Shown: positions 22,164-34,082 of the stretch, piece by piece
How positions within the stretch are numbered: the first letter of the stretch is position 1
Layout of the letters: every line of letters begins with the position of its first letter
NCBI GenBank assembly: GCA_038380435.1
Contig: JAWZYU010000013.1
Span: forward strand, 10,119,901-10,183,900
Length of the DNA: 64,000 nucleotides
Direction of reading: 5' to 3'
DNA from: Ryuthela nishihirai
Lineage: Eukaryota; Arthropoda; Arachnida; Araneae; Heptathelidae
Program-made: the position numbers and the translations under genes
The notes under the pieces: model-generated
Told to the model about the DNA's origin: nothing
Databases searched by the model: none
Seen by the model: the letters and a program-made list of their open reading frames with translations, nothing else

Positions 22164-24410
22164 TGAAAAGCGAGTGGAAATCTCTCCAAGTAATCTTTTT
22201 TTTTTTTTTGAAGTACAAAGTTTTTTTGTCTTAAGCTTTACAAATGGCAGGTTATTATTTCCGAAAAATCATTTCCTTTGGGTACAAAAGATTTCTGAGG
22301 AAAAGGTTATCTCTCTGTAAAATTGTCTCTTTCTGAAGGTTTACAAGGCAGGCTATTCTTTAAGGAATAGTTTTCCGAGTGGCAAAGTTATTTTACGGAT
22401 TACAAAGGAAAAGATATCCTCTTTGAGAAATTATTTCATTCTTCTGGTGTGAAAGGGCTTCCTCTCAGAATGATCAAAAGGGTATTCTTTCTGCGGAACC
22501 ATTATTGGGGGGGGAGCTTAACCTCTTTTCCCCCTTCAAGGAATGGGAAGCAAATTACGTTTTTTTATGAATTTTTCTTTTGGGGTGAAAGGGATTTCTT
22601 TTAGAGTGTTGCAGAAAGAACCATATTCTTTCGGAGGGACCATTTCTTCAGAAATTCAGAGCTTCTTTCTCAGGGTTCCTAAGGATGGTTTAAATTTTTG
22701 AGGAATAATTTCTCTGATATGCAAGGGGTGCTTTCCGCGTGTTGCGGAAACAAAGATATTTCTTTCTGAGGTTTTCTGAGAGTTTGGATTCACCGTCCAA
22801 TAGTGATTGATAAAGACTGAATTGCTTTCGTTCCTTCGTGTTTATGGCATGTGGTCCCCTCAAAGCAGATTTTTCCGAGCAAAGCTTCAGAGGCAGGCAT
22901 TCTTGGCTTCCATATTATTACCTTAATTCAATGTGTTCCCTTCATTTTATTTAAATATTTCATACTTACAATGTGGGGAGGGATACTCATGGAATATTAA
23001 AAGAGTAGAACAGAAGTTCCTGAGAAAGGACAGAGTAACATTGGAGCTCCTCGTGTCTGATATGCAATTCTCCCCCAAATTGAGATTTTTCGCAGAGACA
23101 TTCCCGCTGCAGAAGGTAGGATTAATGGGTGGGGAATTATTTTAATTCTATGAATTTAAATTTATTTTCAAAGAAGCATTAAAAAGATAGAAAAATTAAA
23201 TTGCGTAATAATCTCCGAGAATTTGAGTCTGGACATCATATTCGTTGAATCGAATCTTTGTCGAAATGAGCGAAACCTAGGTACCTTTGCGCCGTGGCTT
23301 AAACCGCATCATGCCCAATTTCTTCTCCGCGGAGGCTCGGAGATTATTTAATTGACGAGGACGCTTGGCAGCAACAGCACGCTGCTTATCAGATGTTGCC
23401 ATAGTAACGGACATTCATCGTTCTTTCCGTTTCTAGACTCCGAAAGAATTAATCTGTCAGATAAAGAATTTTACTTTCCCTTTCTCTGCTAATGAATGTT
23501 GCAGTTATGATTGCCGAGTCTTAATCGTTGAAGACTTTTTATCACAAGATGAAGTTTATATTTGGAAAGATTTCTGATTGCAAAAACTGCGCTGGACCAA
23601 TGAAATGCTTAACAATGAGCTGGTAAGGAGATACACGGTAATTAAGATGGTAATTGAAATCGCTTAAATGGATTCGCCTCAGAAACGGAATCTCTGTCTT
23701 GCACTTCTTTGAAACAGATTCATCGTTATGTTTGAGAATGCTTTTTGTTCTTTCTCAGTTCTAAAGAATAGCTGTTTTTTTTAGTACCCAGAAATTGTGG
23801 TTACTTTGTTTTGTTGCTCTTGGTTTTAAGATTAAGGCAGATTTTTTTAATTCTAGTTCCGTTATTATTTATTTTATAGAACTTTCTTTTCTTTTAGAAA
23901 AAGGCGTTTCGTATCTTTCTAAAAGCTAATTAAAATCTTTTTCGTCTCATTTCAGAATCAGCTTTCAAGTGTATAATCGAAAGAAGAGTATAGTTCAAAT
24001 TTCAAGCAGATATTAAAAGAGTTTATTAAAACAAATAAATCAGAAACACTTTTAAAAATGGAGAATATCATTATCCAAGGCTTTAAATTGTGTCGCACAA
24101 AAGAGCTTTAATATTTTTAATACCCTTAAAATTATTATGATGTTCTTATATTTATTTTAAAAATAACCACCTTTCACTGCGAAACTCTAAAAATGCGTGA
24201 CCATTACAACATTGAACGATGTTTAAAAAAGATGATATCAAAAAAATGTACAATATGATGCATAGCAAGTGGCTCATCCTGAAGATTAGTCTGAAAAGTA
24301 GCATGAACTTTACAATGATATGCAAATGATCGAAATTACAGATAATAATTCCACAGATGCGAGGTTGAAACAGAACCAGAACACCGGAGGAGGGGGGAGC
24401 AGAGTTGTCT
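22164..24410. other. Non-coding stretch with degenerate repetition and an X-box-like site
   Basis: 22164-22800 shows loose repetition of phrases such as TTCTTTGGGTACAAAAG, AAGGGTATTCTTTCTG and TTACAAAGGAAAAG at irregular 50-110 bp spacing; it may be an ancient tandem array. 22801-24410 is mostly unique AT-rich DNA apart from a GC-richer island around 23280-23420. No gene seen. Confidence 0.45.
23395..23408. promoter_or_regulatory. RFX X-box-like palindrome
   Basis: GTTGCCATAGTAAC fits the full RFX X-box pattern (GTNRCC, two-base spacer AT, RGYAAC). It lies in a local GC/CpG-richer island (23280-23420) with a homeodomain-like TTTAATTGA and CAGCAACAGCACGCTGC nearby. Family knowledge: X-boxes drive cilium and sensory-neuron genes in animals. 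No adjacent gene is visible, so the target is unknown. Confidence 0.4.
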
Positions 24411-24604
24411 TACCTTAGAGCGGCCCTTTCTGCTCAGAGGTGGATGAGGGAAAGGATTCCCTGGACAACAGGTGAATAGGAGAAGGAGATCCGCTGGAGA
24501 CGGAAGTCTTCCATCAAGGCCATTCAATGTGTTTTTTTAGCGTGCAGAAGGCCAAGGATTAACTTCCCGTCGGCGTCCCTATTTTCTCCGAGGGCAGAGT
24601 GGGG
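24411..24604 (-). mobile_element. Degenerate fragment of SINE family 1
   Basis: Retains TACCTTAGAGCGGCCCTTT (tail), TCTTCCATCAAGGCCATTCA, AGCGTGCAGAAGG and TAACTTCCCGTCGGCGTCCC in the family order on the minus strand. The middle is rearranged (AACAGGTGAATAGGAGAAGG) and the head is missing. Confidence 0.75.
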
Positions 24605-25616
24605 GTTAAGCAGAAGAACTCTGATGTACATCAGGAGTTCATCAGTGAGCGCTGCACGATATATCAGATAGTATATCCATTAGGAGATCTTCTGCAATAT
24701 CTAGATAATTATGGTGAAGCGAATCGAGGTCAGAGGGTAGTGCTCAGTAAGAACTCACGATATCGTTGTTCGAGTTCTGAAGATGCGAAAGTATGTGATA
24801 AATCAATGGACGAATGAAATAGTAGCCAGCATCTTACACAATGTATCAACCATTAGCTAGCCTCTGGACTCTGCAGATGTAGATGAGAATAAGAAGACAG
24901 GAAAGAGAGAGAGGGAGGGAGGGAGAGAACCTTTCGGCGATGTTAAGTTGGATTAGGCGCCATTATAGTAATAGGCATTCAATATAAATCTTACTATTGC
25001 CACTCCTCCGAATCCATGGACGACAGCAAATGCAATGGTGCTAGGATGGAGCCAACTCGAGTGATGAATGTTTTTAATAACTACAACCGTTGGGCCAATG
25101 ATCGATGGATTAACATTAAGAGACGTGTCTCCCTCCTGCTTTCGTAAAAGCCAAAGATAAATGGACTCTCGGAGTCCTGGTCCTTACCATTGGTCTTCAA
25201 TGAAGATAGCATAACCATTCAATGATACGTCGATATCATCTTAAGTTGCATTGTCTTTCCTCCATGGGGTGCCATATTTCGCCAAAATAAAGTTTGTCCA
25301 CATAACGTAGACATCAATAAATGGCGTCCGACTCACATGGGATTCAATCCCTAAGGAGCCAGTCGTTCCGATTTGTCATCTAGTGAGAATGTTGCGATGT
25401 CAGTTTGGATTGGATGAGGATAATCGTCAAGTTTTTAAGACTCCAGCTTTGTGAATCATGATGAGAATTAACATGACACCATGCACCTATTTTAAAACAT
25501 CAATGCCTGAATCTTGATATATATGTGTTGATATTCTGATTGTTTTTTCACTCATGAATCAATTCTCGACCTATCGACCACTATAACATACATACATCTG
25601 TATCATATTAATGCAC
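24605..25616. other. Unrecognised non-coding stretch
   Basis: Contains a GA/GGGA-rich tract at 24900-24930. No gene or family recognised; the 72-codon frame at 24599-24817 overlaps the SINE edge and has no domain. Confidence 0.4.
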
Positions 25617-26034
25617 TAGAGGATCTCGACTTGGGGTACGCGGTAAATATTTTTGAGGTACGCCGTGAGAGCTCAAAAGTCGCTAGATCTAGTAACAAAG
25701 TCGCTAAGTTGGCAGGATGTTGAAGATGACTCTCGACTCTACCTTAGCAAAATAACCTCAACCACTGATGAACTGTGCAAGCATAAACAAGCGCAACCGT
25801 TTCACTGATTACACAGTAAAATGTTTATAATTTTATAAGATTTGTTAAATTGTTTATGTCATTTTTTTGTGTTTATCGATATATGTAATGTATGAATACA
25901 AAATTTAATGTACATATATATATAGGTTTTATTCCCATTGTTATAACTATAGTTTTATCTATCGATATAAGGGGTACGCCAGTTACATACACATTTTCAG
26001 GGGGTACGTGAAGATAAAAGGTTGAGAACCACTG
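25617..26034. mobile_element. hAT-like non-autonomous DNA element
   Basis: The right end reads GGTTGAGAACCACTG, whose reverse complement CAGTGGTTCTCAACC is the classic hAT terminal inverted repeat, followed inside by GGGGGTACGTGAAG. The left end TAGAGGATCTCGACTTGGGG is a decayed match (10 of 14 bases of the terminus), again followed by GGGTACGCGG. Size is about 418 bp with no transposase. An 8-bp target duplication cannot be shown (only 4 of 8 bases match). Confidence 0.75.
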
Positions 26035-26127
26035 GCCTACACATAACGTTAAATAAAAGCTACCAAGTCATATCACAATTGATCATCATCACCATCATCA
26101 TCACCTTCATCCTCAAGCAGCCATGGG

Positions 26128-27520
26128 TTACGGAGGTCCAACCAGCCCGTGCAATTTAGTTCTCCAAGCAAGTCTGTCCTGAGCTACATCTACTGAATCT
26201 GGCCACTGCACACCAATTCTAACAAGGTCCTGTTTGACATTGTCTGACCACCGCATCCTAGGTCTCCCCCTCTTTCTGAGGCCTTTAGGCACAATGTTCA
26301 TAACCCTATTCGCCAATCTATAATTATTCATACGGGCAACATGGCCAAACCAACGGAGTCTCTCTCTGCACAATATGCTGCTTAAAGGAGGTTGCAGACT
26401 CCTTTGCCTAACCTCATCATTAGTTAAAAGGTTGAACACCTAATGCCCAAGATACTGCGTAAGCATCTGGAATCAAAAGCACCTAGTTTCCTGTTATCTT
26501 ATTTACAAAGTGTCCACGTTTCACTACCGTAACTAACCCTAGAAAGAACCAAACTATTATACAGTCTAATTTTAGTCTTTAGGTGTATGTGCCTATTTCA
26601 CCACACTCTCCATAGATTCTTAAAAGTCCAGTCAGCAATCCCGTATTCGTCTGTTAAATCTCATGCCGCACATCACAATTATTTCTTACATAGCTCCCAA
26701 GGTAATTAAATTGTAACACCTGCTCAAGACTGCAACCATTCAGATTAACTGAATCACAGCCTGCCTGACCAATTTTCATCACTTTAGTTTTCTCTCTGTT
26801 TATAACCAAACCTACTCTACTACCAGTCTCATGAACAGCTCGACTGAAAGAGTTCATCTCATCAACATCATTTGCCAAAAGGACTAAATCATCAGCATAA
26901 TCTAAATCAGAAATTTTCGTATCTCCAGCCCATTTAAGGCCAAAATCTTTCCTTTGAAGTGAATTTGGCATAATATAATCAATAACCAAGCTAAAAAGAA
27001 AAGGAGACAAAATGCACCCTTGTCGAACACCAGAAATAATGCTAAATCAATTGCTACAAGCTTTACCAACTCTCACACACGACTCAGTGTTATTATAGAG
27101 AGCTTTCATTATGTTAACTAACTTGTCTGGTATACCATATGATACCACAATCAACCACAAATTATGACGATCAACAGAGTCGAAAGCCTTTTTGAAATCA
27201 ACAAAGCTAGCAACCAAAGGTTTCTGAAACTCTAAATATTTGTCAAGAATCTGCCTAAATGAAAATATCTGATCCACACATCCCCTACCACTTCTGAATC
27301 CACATTGCTCATCACGCAATTGACTGTCAACCAGATTCTTAATTCTATTAAGCACAATCATTAAAAGAACTTTCCCTGGAACAGAGAGTAGGCTGATACC
27401 CCTATAGTTATCACAAGAACTGCGATCACCTTTTTTGAAAATAGGGATAAAAATAGCTCTAGTAAAATCCTTACGAACCATGCATTTATCATAAAAGATA
27501 TTTAAAATTTCAGTCACCAA
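26128..27520 (-). pseudogene. LINE copy A: reverse transcriptase and C-terminal region
   Basis: Three frame pieces. 27520-27047 holds FKKGDRSSCDNYRGISLLSV, DEQCGFRSGRGCVDQIF and VDFKKAFDSVDRHNLW. 27010-26654 holds the catalytic LDYADDLVLLAND (YADD box) and VINREKTKVMKIG. 26439-26128 holds the C-terminal RLRWFGHVARM and KRGRPRMRWSDNVKQDL pattern common after RTE-type reverse transcriptases. The GVRQGC box of copy B is interrupted here around 27020-27045, and frames shift between pieces. Enzymatically dead. Confidence 0.92.
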
Positions 27521-27802
27521 GTAGTAACTGAAACATTCCCAGCTCTAAGCATTTCCGTAGTGATTATAAATCCCCAGGGGTAAATGAAAAGTTTAAGTTT
27601 AGAGATAGCCAAAATAACTTCAGATTGTGTTATAGGGCCAACATTAAAGCCACCAATGCATCTATCATCATTGCAAACAATGGGAGTTTGAATTAACTAC
27701 ATTGTTTAGAACATCACTGAAATGATCAGCCCACCTAGCCATGACAAAATGCTCACCTTCTATAACCTTACTTTGTTTCCCTGTATACCTGTCCCTGTAT
27801 AT

Positions 27803-29146
27803 TCAATCCTGTATACCTGTCCATTTTCTACCACACAAAACATTAACTATCTGGTACAGCTCTCTGCTGTTGTGCTGTCTAACTGGTTCCTCGGCTTTGT
27901 CAGCCAAGCCATCAAGCCAAAGATTCTTATCAGCAGCTAACTGATCTTTTACACGTTTATTAAGTTCTCTGTAATGCTTTCTATTAGGACTAGTGGGGTA
28001 TTGATTAAGGACATTCCTAAAGTTTTTTCTTTCCGAAATAAGCTCAAGTGCCTTATCACTCAGATAATTCTGCCTCCTATGCTCCTTTTTTCCTAAAAGA
28101 GTACTGTTAGTGTCCAAAAAAGCCTGTTTAAAATGATCCCATTCTTCCTCAACTTCAGTAGTAAGCATAACATGACTGTCATAATGATTAAGTAACCTAT
28201 CATGGTAAGCTTTGGCTATAACTGGGTCTTTCAGAGCTTCAGTATTAAAAGTAAATTTTTTAACCCCAGCACAACACTTTTTAAGTTGCAAGACACTTTT
28301 AACAAGGTAATGGTCAGATCCAATTTCAGCTCCCCTATATGACCTGGTATTCCTAACAGAACTAGCCCATTTGCTGTTAATTAATATATAATCAATCATA
28401 TTCTTATGCAGCCCATCAGGTGAAACCCATGTGTACTTATGTATGTCGCGATGTTTGTAATAAGTGTTAGTTATTCTGAATCCATCGAGTTTACTTACCT
28501 GTAGGAGACGTTGCCCATTGCCATTGCAGCTAACAATACCAAAAGGGCCTAACACTCCTCCCCAAAGGTCAGAGTCAGTACCAACTTTGGCATTGAAGTC
28601 ACCAAGAACAAGGGTAATATCTCCTTTCTTGACAGAATTCAAAATATCCTGAAGTTGTTCATAAAACCTATCCTTCTCATCAGCATCCTCAGTGGGGGCA
28701 TAACAGCAGATAACTTTCAAGTCTTTAACTCCTGTCTAAAATTTTGCTGTAAGAAACCTTTCATTAATGCACTCATATCCTAGAAGAGCATCACTAGCGT
28801 GTCTGCTGAGAAGCAGACCCACGCCTTGGTGATGCTTATTGTCGTCCCTTCCTGAAAAGAGAAATTTAAGATTATTTTTAAGAAACCAACCTTTATCAGT
28901 CCATCTGGTCTCTTGCAAGCCGAGAATATCTAAATTATAACGGTGGAATTCTTGTGTGAGGACATCAAGAGAAAAAGCTCTGTGCAGAGTCCTCACATTC
29001 CAACTACCTATGGAGAGAAAATGGTTAGTCGGATGTTTAAAGAAACTATGTTTATTGAGAGAGGAAATGCCGACAATATCAAACAGCCCCCTAATCGCAG
29101 ACATGGGGCAAAGACCCGTTCCCCCACTACTAAAGGCAGAAGCCAT
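27803..29146 (-). pseudogene. LINE copy A: AP endonuclease region
   Basis: Starts at MASAFSSGGTGLCPMSAIRG and continues through IGSWNVRTLH, LGLQETRWTDKG (metal-binding Glu), LVLGDFNAKVG (GDFN motif) and IGSDHYLV (SDH catalytic motif). These are the landmarks of a LINE apurinic/apyrimidinic endonuclease, which nicks the target DNA to prime reverse transcription. A TAG stop at 28736-28738 replaces a CAG that is still present at the same place in copy B. The frame is otherwise open to 27803. Near 27790-27840 a short local duplication (ACAGGTATACAGG twice) disrupts the link to the reverse transcriptase. Confidence 0.92.
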
Positions 29147-29700
29147 CTACACTGGAAGACTTCCTCCAATGTAGAATTTGACGATGCCAATAGAAGCAAA
29201 GAGTTCAGGTGCCTGCGATGACCTCTGCTCAGGATTATCCACCAGCTGATAAACATATCCTGTGAATCTATTCACTTGGGGCTGTCAACCCATAAACAAA
29301 CAGAAAATACAGCGGAAGATTTTCCTCCCACAAAAGTCCACCAGTGCAGCAAAACAGGATCCATAATCAAGCTCAGAGCCATAATTCCGTTCAGGTTGGT
29401 ATATATGGTCATCACCAGGGCCCTGTGTGGTTGACCACTCCTCAGCAGGGTAGAAAAAAAAAGAAAAGCAGCCATAGTTGTCCAGATCAGTAGGCCACAC
29501 TAATATGGCAGCCCTCCCCTTCCGTTCACTTCCACAAGAGAGTATCTCTTTTGAAAGGTACTAACGGTCTTCACCACGAGAAGGCGGGGTCGGACATTAG
29601 GTGCTAGGCCTGGCCGGTTCTATGCATCATCACAGGGGATTGGTGCATAGTTCTTCTTCCAGCGACTACCTAGCTACCACTTACAGACCTCACAATTGAT

Positions 29701-32700
29701 AGGAAGGGGTAAGTCTCACTACAGTGAAAATCATTTGTAGTAATGAAGCAAGTGTGGAAGCAGGAGATCCCAAGTTCGAGTGCGGGAGGCGAAATATTGG
29801 ATTTTTTTTCACACTTGCCTAATTATTATATCCCATTTGTCTACATCCACACGTCTGTCCGAGTTTACAGACGAATCCTTCTACTCCTCAAAACTGGGGA
29901 AATTTTATTTAACGGAGTGTATATTGAAGTGTAGAAAATAGGGTTACTTTTTAAGCTGAGTTTACGATCCTAAAAGACTCGGGTTGATGAGAAAAGCAGT
30001 GAGCGACGACACGACGTCTAAATACAGCACGAGATTCAGCAAGAGAGGAATTACTTCGTTTCTCTTTAACTGAGCTTTCATCTTTCAAGTTCTCTTGAGA
30101 CTGAACAAATTCTTCATGTAACCAAAGACTACGAAATTACAAACGCACTTTTGTCCTCAAGCATTATATGACATATACATCACAAGAATTCAAAAGTAGG
30201 CTTCAATTTGATTATCATTCAACCATTCCGAACTTCGGTGTATATTTAATATTAACTTCTCTCTGGAATGAAATCTGAACACTTTCAGGCAACAATTTAA
30301 TAAACAGTTTAATTGGCTGCAATCGAATTATGCCACGAGGAAAATATGTGAATAAATTTTTTAATGAAAATTTCTGTAATTAAGATACGATTAAGATATG
30401 CGTGTCAGTTTAATCACAATTGAACATTGCAAGATAAATGTTGGTTCAGCAGAGAGAGAGAGAGAAAGAGAGAGTTTCACGATAAGATGAATGAGACTTC
30501 TCTTTGGTATTAATGTTGAAAAGGAAATCGGAGATTTAGGAGACTCTTGAGTGATGCAGTGAAGAGAACATTAGGAAAAGGAAAAGTTTTCAGCGCGTGG
30601 GAAGATCATTGCACGAAGCCAATAGATGGTAGAAAAAGTTTCTGCTGCGAAACAAAAATAGAGATGTTGGATCTATTCAGCATAATTTTGGGTTTGCGGC
30701 TTTCTGTTAGTTTTCACTTTTAGCTGAATCCTTAAAAATAATATTAATCCTTTTAACCCTGTCAACCAATGATGTGTGTCGTTCCTTAAAGATTCAAAGA
30801 ACTAGAGGCTTGCACGAAGAATGATTCTATGATTTATTTAATGCGTTTCTCTTCTCTCATCCTCCGATGCAACGCATTTTATTCTTTTCCGTTCTGCAAC
30901 TAATTACCGCATGTTTATGCGCCTGAATTAAAAACCTCAACATAATGCACTAGTTATTTACCAGAGGATGATTCCGCTACGCGGTGGGACTCCCCCCTCC
31001 TGAAGTGGGACCGGATATGCCTTTCGCATACTCCTATGTTTGGGAGGGGGAGAGGAACTGACTCCTTTGCTTCCATGGACTCTACGGGACATTAATATCC
31101 CCGGCAGTGGAGGGAAAGAAGAAGTTCATTCCCCCCCACAACTCGCCATTCCTCCGCAGAGAATCTGTCCCGAATGCCACTTTCGCTTTTACCTGTCGCT
31201 CGAGAGTCGAAATGCTCTCTTCGATCTCTTGAAATGCATCTTAATCTTGGCTGCTTTGCTTTTTCTTTCTTGCACTGCGGAAGAATTTTCAGTAAAATCG
31301 AGAGGAACATCGCCGTGCGGAGGAGATAAAAAAAGAGGAGGAAGGATGGGGTAGGGAGGGAAATGAGATCTTATTCCGACGAGGAAAGTTAACTCTTTTT
31401 TTCTGTTTCACGGCCGGAAAGGGATCGGCGTGGCGTGACCGCATCAATTTTTCACTCCTCCTCTTCCTTCCTGCATGGTTCAGTGGTTTGATAAAGAGGT
31501 TGGGAGAGATCGGTTACTTCTTCCACCGCCACGGACCGTATGCCCCTCTCTGCGTGCATGTCGTAAGCAGTTAGCTATTGCAATTCATTAGCTTTATTTG
31601 TATTCGGTTTCAGATCATGAACGAAGCGGGGCTCATTGAGGAACTCTTCGTCAATTTAGGGATGGAGAAGTTTGTTGGAACATGGAAATTAATAAATTGA
31701 ATCTTCACGATCGCAAATGATGGATGAACGAAATGAAAAAAGGTTAGAATATTTGAAAGATTACATTGGTCAGTAATACCGACGAATTAATTGGCAGAAG
31801 ATTATTTTTTTGATACTATTGTCTGCTTTTGATTGAGACCGGAGAAAGACGTTAACGAGGTCAGACATGAACCTTTTCATTCAGTTGAGAGACCTTGAAG
31901 ATCCCAGTGGAGTCTCCAAATTTTTATCATCGTAGATGCTATTTTACCGCTGATTGTACCTTCTATCACGGATTGATGGGTTTTTATTCCCGTGCTTCGG
32001 TGTTATCAACGAAATTTCCACTGCACTATGCAGTAGATGACATTTGCAATTATCTAATATATAGAAGATTGTTTGTCCGCTTATGCACTAGGCCCCTAGA
32101 AGAGCAAAAGGCACCAAACTTTGCAAGAACGTTCATTTTACCTAGGGGAAGAACATCAGATATGTGGGAACCCGCTGGACTCAATCAAAATTGGGTTAGG
32201 TGGGTTTGGATTTCTCAAAACCTCCTTAGATTTCACCTTATCTGTTAAACATCGGTATCTGCCATAGACTTGGCAGTTATTCAAAATCACGTGGGGAGTG
32301 GCATCTGCTCTATACTTGAAAGGGTTTCAGCCCGTCCCTAGAAGAAGAAGAAGAAGAAGAAGAAGAAGAAGGGGGACGAAACAATCGTCATACGTTTTAT
32401 GCCAAATGAAAGTTTGAGACGTGGGTAATGCCATCTTCTATATATATTTTTATTTTCAGACCTCCCCTAAAAGAAGGGAATTAATTTTTGCCAAAGGGGG
32501 GAGAGGGAGGAAACGACCGTAATGAGCTTTATGCCAATCTGAGCTCGAGACATGAGGAAAGTCATCTACATTCCTCACGAAGAGTTTCCGACCCGAGCAA
32601 CGCCGAGTCTAACTCTGCTAGATATACAGGCTGTAGGAATAAGCTCGTTTCTGTGGGCATAGCTGTGCCAAATACTTTAGGAATATTATCGGATATTCTT

Positions 32701-33618
32701 AGAGATACTTTCGTCGTAAGACTGGGTGTTGTTCCTTTTTCATGGAGCGTCCAATCCTAGGCCTAAAATTGGGTGAGAGGAATTCCTTATCCCTCTTCTT
32801 ACTAAGTGTGCTGGGTTCTCTCTGACTAATATTTTCTTTCAAGAAGAAAGCATCCTTTCGAAGCACCGACCATTCAGGTCACCTATCAAAATTATTCTGT
32901 CACTTCCTACCTTTTTCCTGTTCTCCTCTCTATGAGAACCTTACCCTCTCCATCCCCAAGAAAAGGGTGGGGATGCAGGACTCGATCTAGAGGGAACAAG
33001 GGTTCATTCCTCTTCCTTGACAATGCTAGTAAGGCAAAAAAATTGTAAAACTTGTGCATATTTCACACATTTTTCAAGAAATTGCTTCAAGACCTCTAAA
33101 ACGGAGTGCAAAAGAGTGTACTGCGATGAAAATCTAGTCTCTTGGCTCCCCCTTTTAATTTTCTCCGGTTCGATTGCGTCACTCCCCCCTTGTTTTATTC
33201 TAGATTCGGAGCTGGTGGGGTGCGAGACTTCTGAAGTATGAAGACCGAAAGAGTCGTAAAAATCACCTCGCAATTGTCGAGCATCACCTGACCGATGAAT
33301 GACCAGCTGGATAGAGCTCGAGTTGGTTCTCACAGCTAGACTATATACGTCTCAAATTCACATTTGATTGATACGGAGCAGAAACAAACGGGAGCATGAC
33401 AGCGAAGTTCTTAAGTAAACTTTGGATATTATGATTCAACCGATTTGGAACGTGACAATCCTTCCTTGCTGACGGTGAACTCTATTTCGGTGCTTGACTT
33501 TGCGTTTGAAAATCTGTAGTTAATTTGAGAAGACCAACGAATCTTATTGGATCACTTTGCTGGTATCTATCAGTAAGCAGTTTCACATAATATGAGATCT
33601 CATCACGAAAAATATATT
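29701..33618. other. Long non-coding stretch, no gene recognised
   Basis: Holds a GA microsatellite at 30452-30474, a GC/CpG-richer part at 30960-31570 containing (A/G)-rich runs, and a GAA microsatellite at about 32341-32371. A pair of diverged direct repeats about 133 bp apart lies near 32383 (GAAACAATCGTCATACG) and 32512 (GAAACGACCGTAATGAG). Open frames at 31040, 31895 and 32488 (90-117 codons) show no domain and no matching splice pattern. Function unknown. Confidence 0.45.
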
Positions 33619-33630
33619 CATCCCTTTACT

Positions 33631-34070
33631 TTGGGGCGGGGGTTGGGTTGTTTTACCTCTGAGCGGCACTTTTTTGCACACCATGGGGCGGGGGTGGCTC
33701 AGTCGGTAGCGCGCCAGGATCGTAATCTGTAGTTGCCAGGATCGAGTCCCAGCTGGGTCAGCGTTGAGATTTATCTCCGCAAAATTCCCCGCCCTGCCCA
33801 CGGTCAGTAGGGGACACCGGTGGGCTTGGAAAGGCCGCCGTCCGTCGGATGGGACATTAAGCCGTGGCCCCGTGTGTGAGAGAGCCATACCTTGTGCACG
33901 TTAAAGAACACGCTGGATGGCCTTGACGGGAGGCTACCATTTGTCTCCCAACAGCTGTTCCAATGGGTCCCCTCCTCCAACCTTCTCCGAGTCTTCGGGG
34001 TCCATGTGACCTGGCTATTTAGCCCATGGTATGCAAAAAAAGTGCCGCTCAGAGGTAAAACAACCCAACC
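33631..34070 (+). mobile_element. SINE family 1 with an inverted copy of its own tail at the 5' end
   Basis: Exact 12-bp target duplications CATCCCTTTACT flank it at 33619-33630 and 34071-34082, so everything between inserted as one event. The first 54 bases carry the SINE tail in reverse orientation (GTTGGGTTGTTTTACCTCTG, AGCGGCACTTTTTTGCACAC). At CATGGGGCGGGGGTGGCTCA this switches to a complete plus-strand SINE, with head GTGGCTCAGTCGGTAGCGCG and tail AGGTAAAACAACCCAACC. This looks like template switching or twin priming during insertion. Confidence 0.93.
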
Positions 34071-34082
34071 CATCCCTTTACT

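Larger units (their letters stand above)
26084..29689 (-). mobile_element. RTE/BovB-like LINE, near full length (copy A)
   Basis: A 3.6-kb non-LTR retrotransposon on the minus strand flanked by exact 11-bp target duplications TCACAATTGAT (26073-26083 and 29690-29700). Order from the 5' end at 29689: about 540 bp of 5' UTR, AP endonuclease region (29146-27803), reverse transcriptase (27520-26654), C-terminal region (26439-26128) and a 3' end in GATGATGATG-type trinucleotide repeats. Trinucleotide 3' tails and the domain order fit the RTE/BovB group. The single large ORF is broken by stops and shifts, so it is inactive. A second copy (38419-42152) matches along its whole length in the opposite orientation. 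Confidence 0.93.

Noticed and set aside
31895..32248. 117-codon frame in intergenic DNA
   Set aside because: Not similar to any family I know, no splice context and unremarkable composition; chance frame is the simplest reading.
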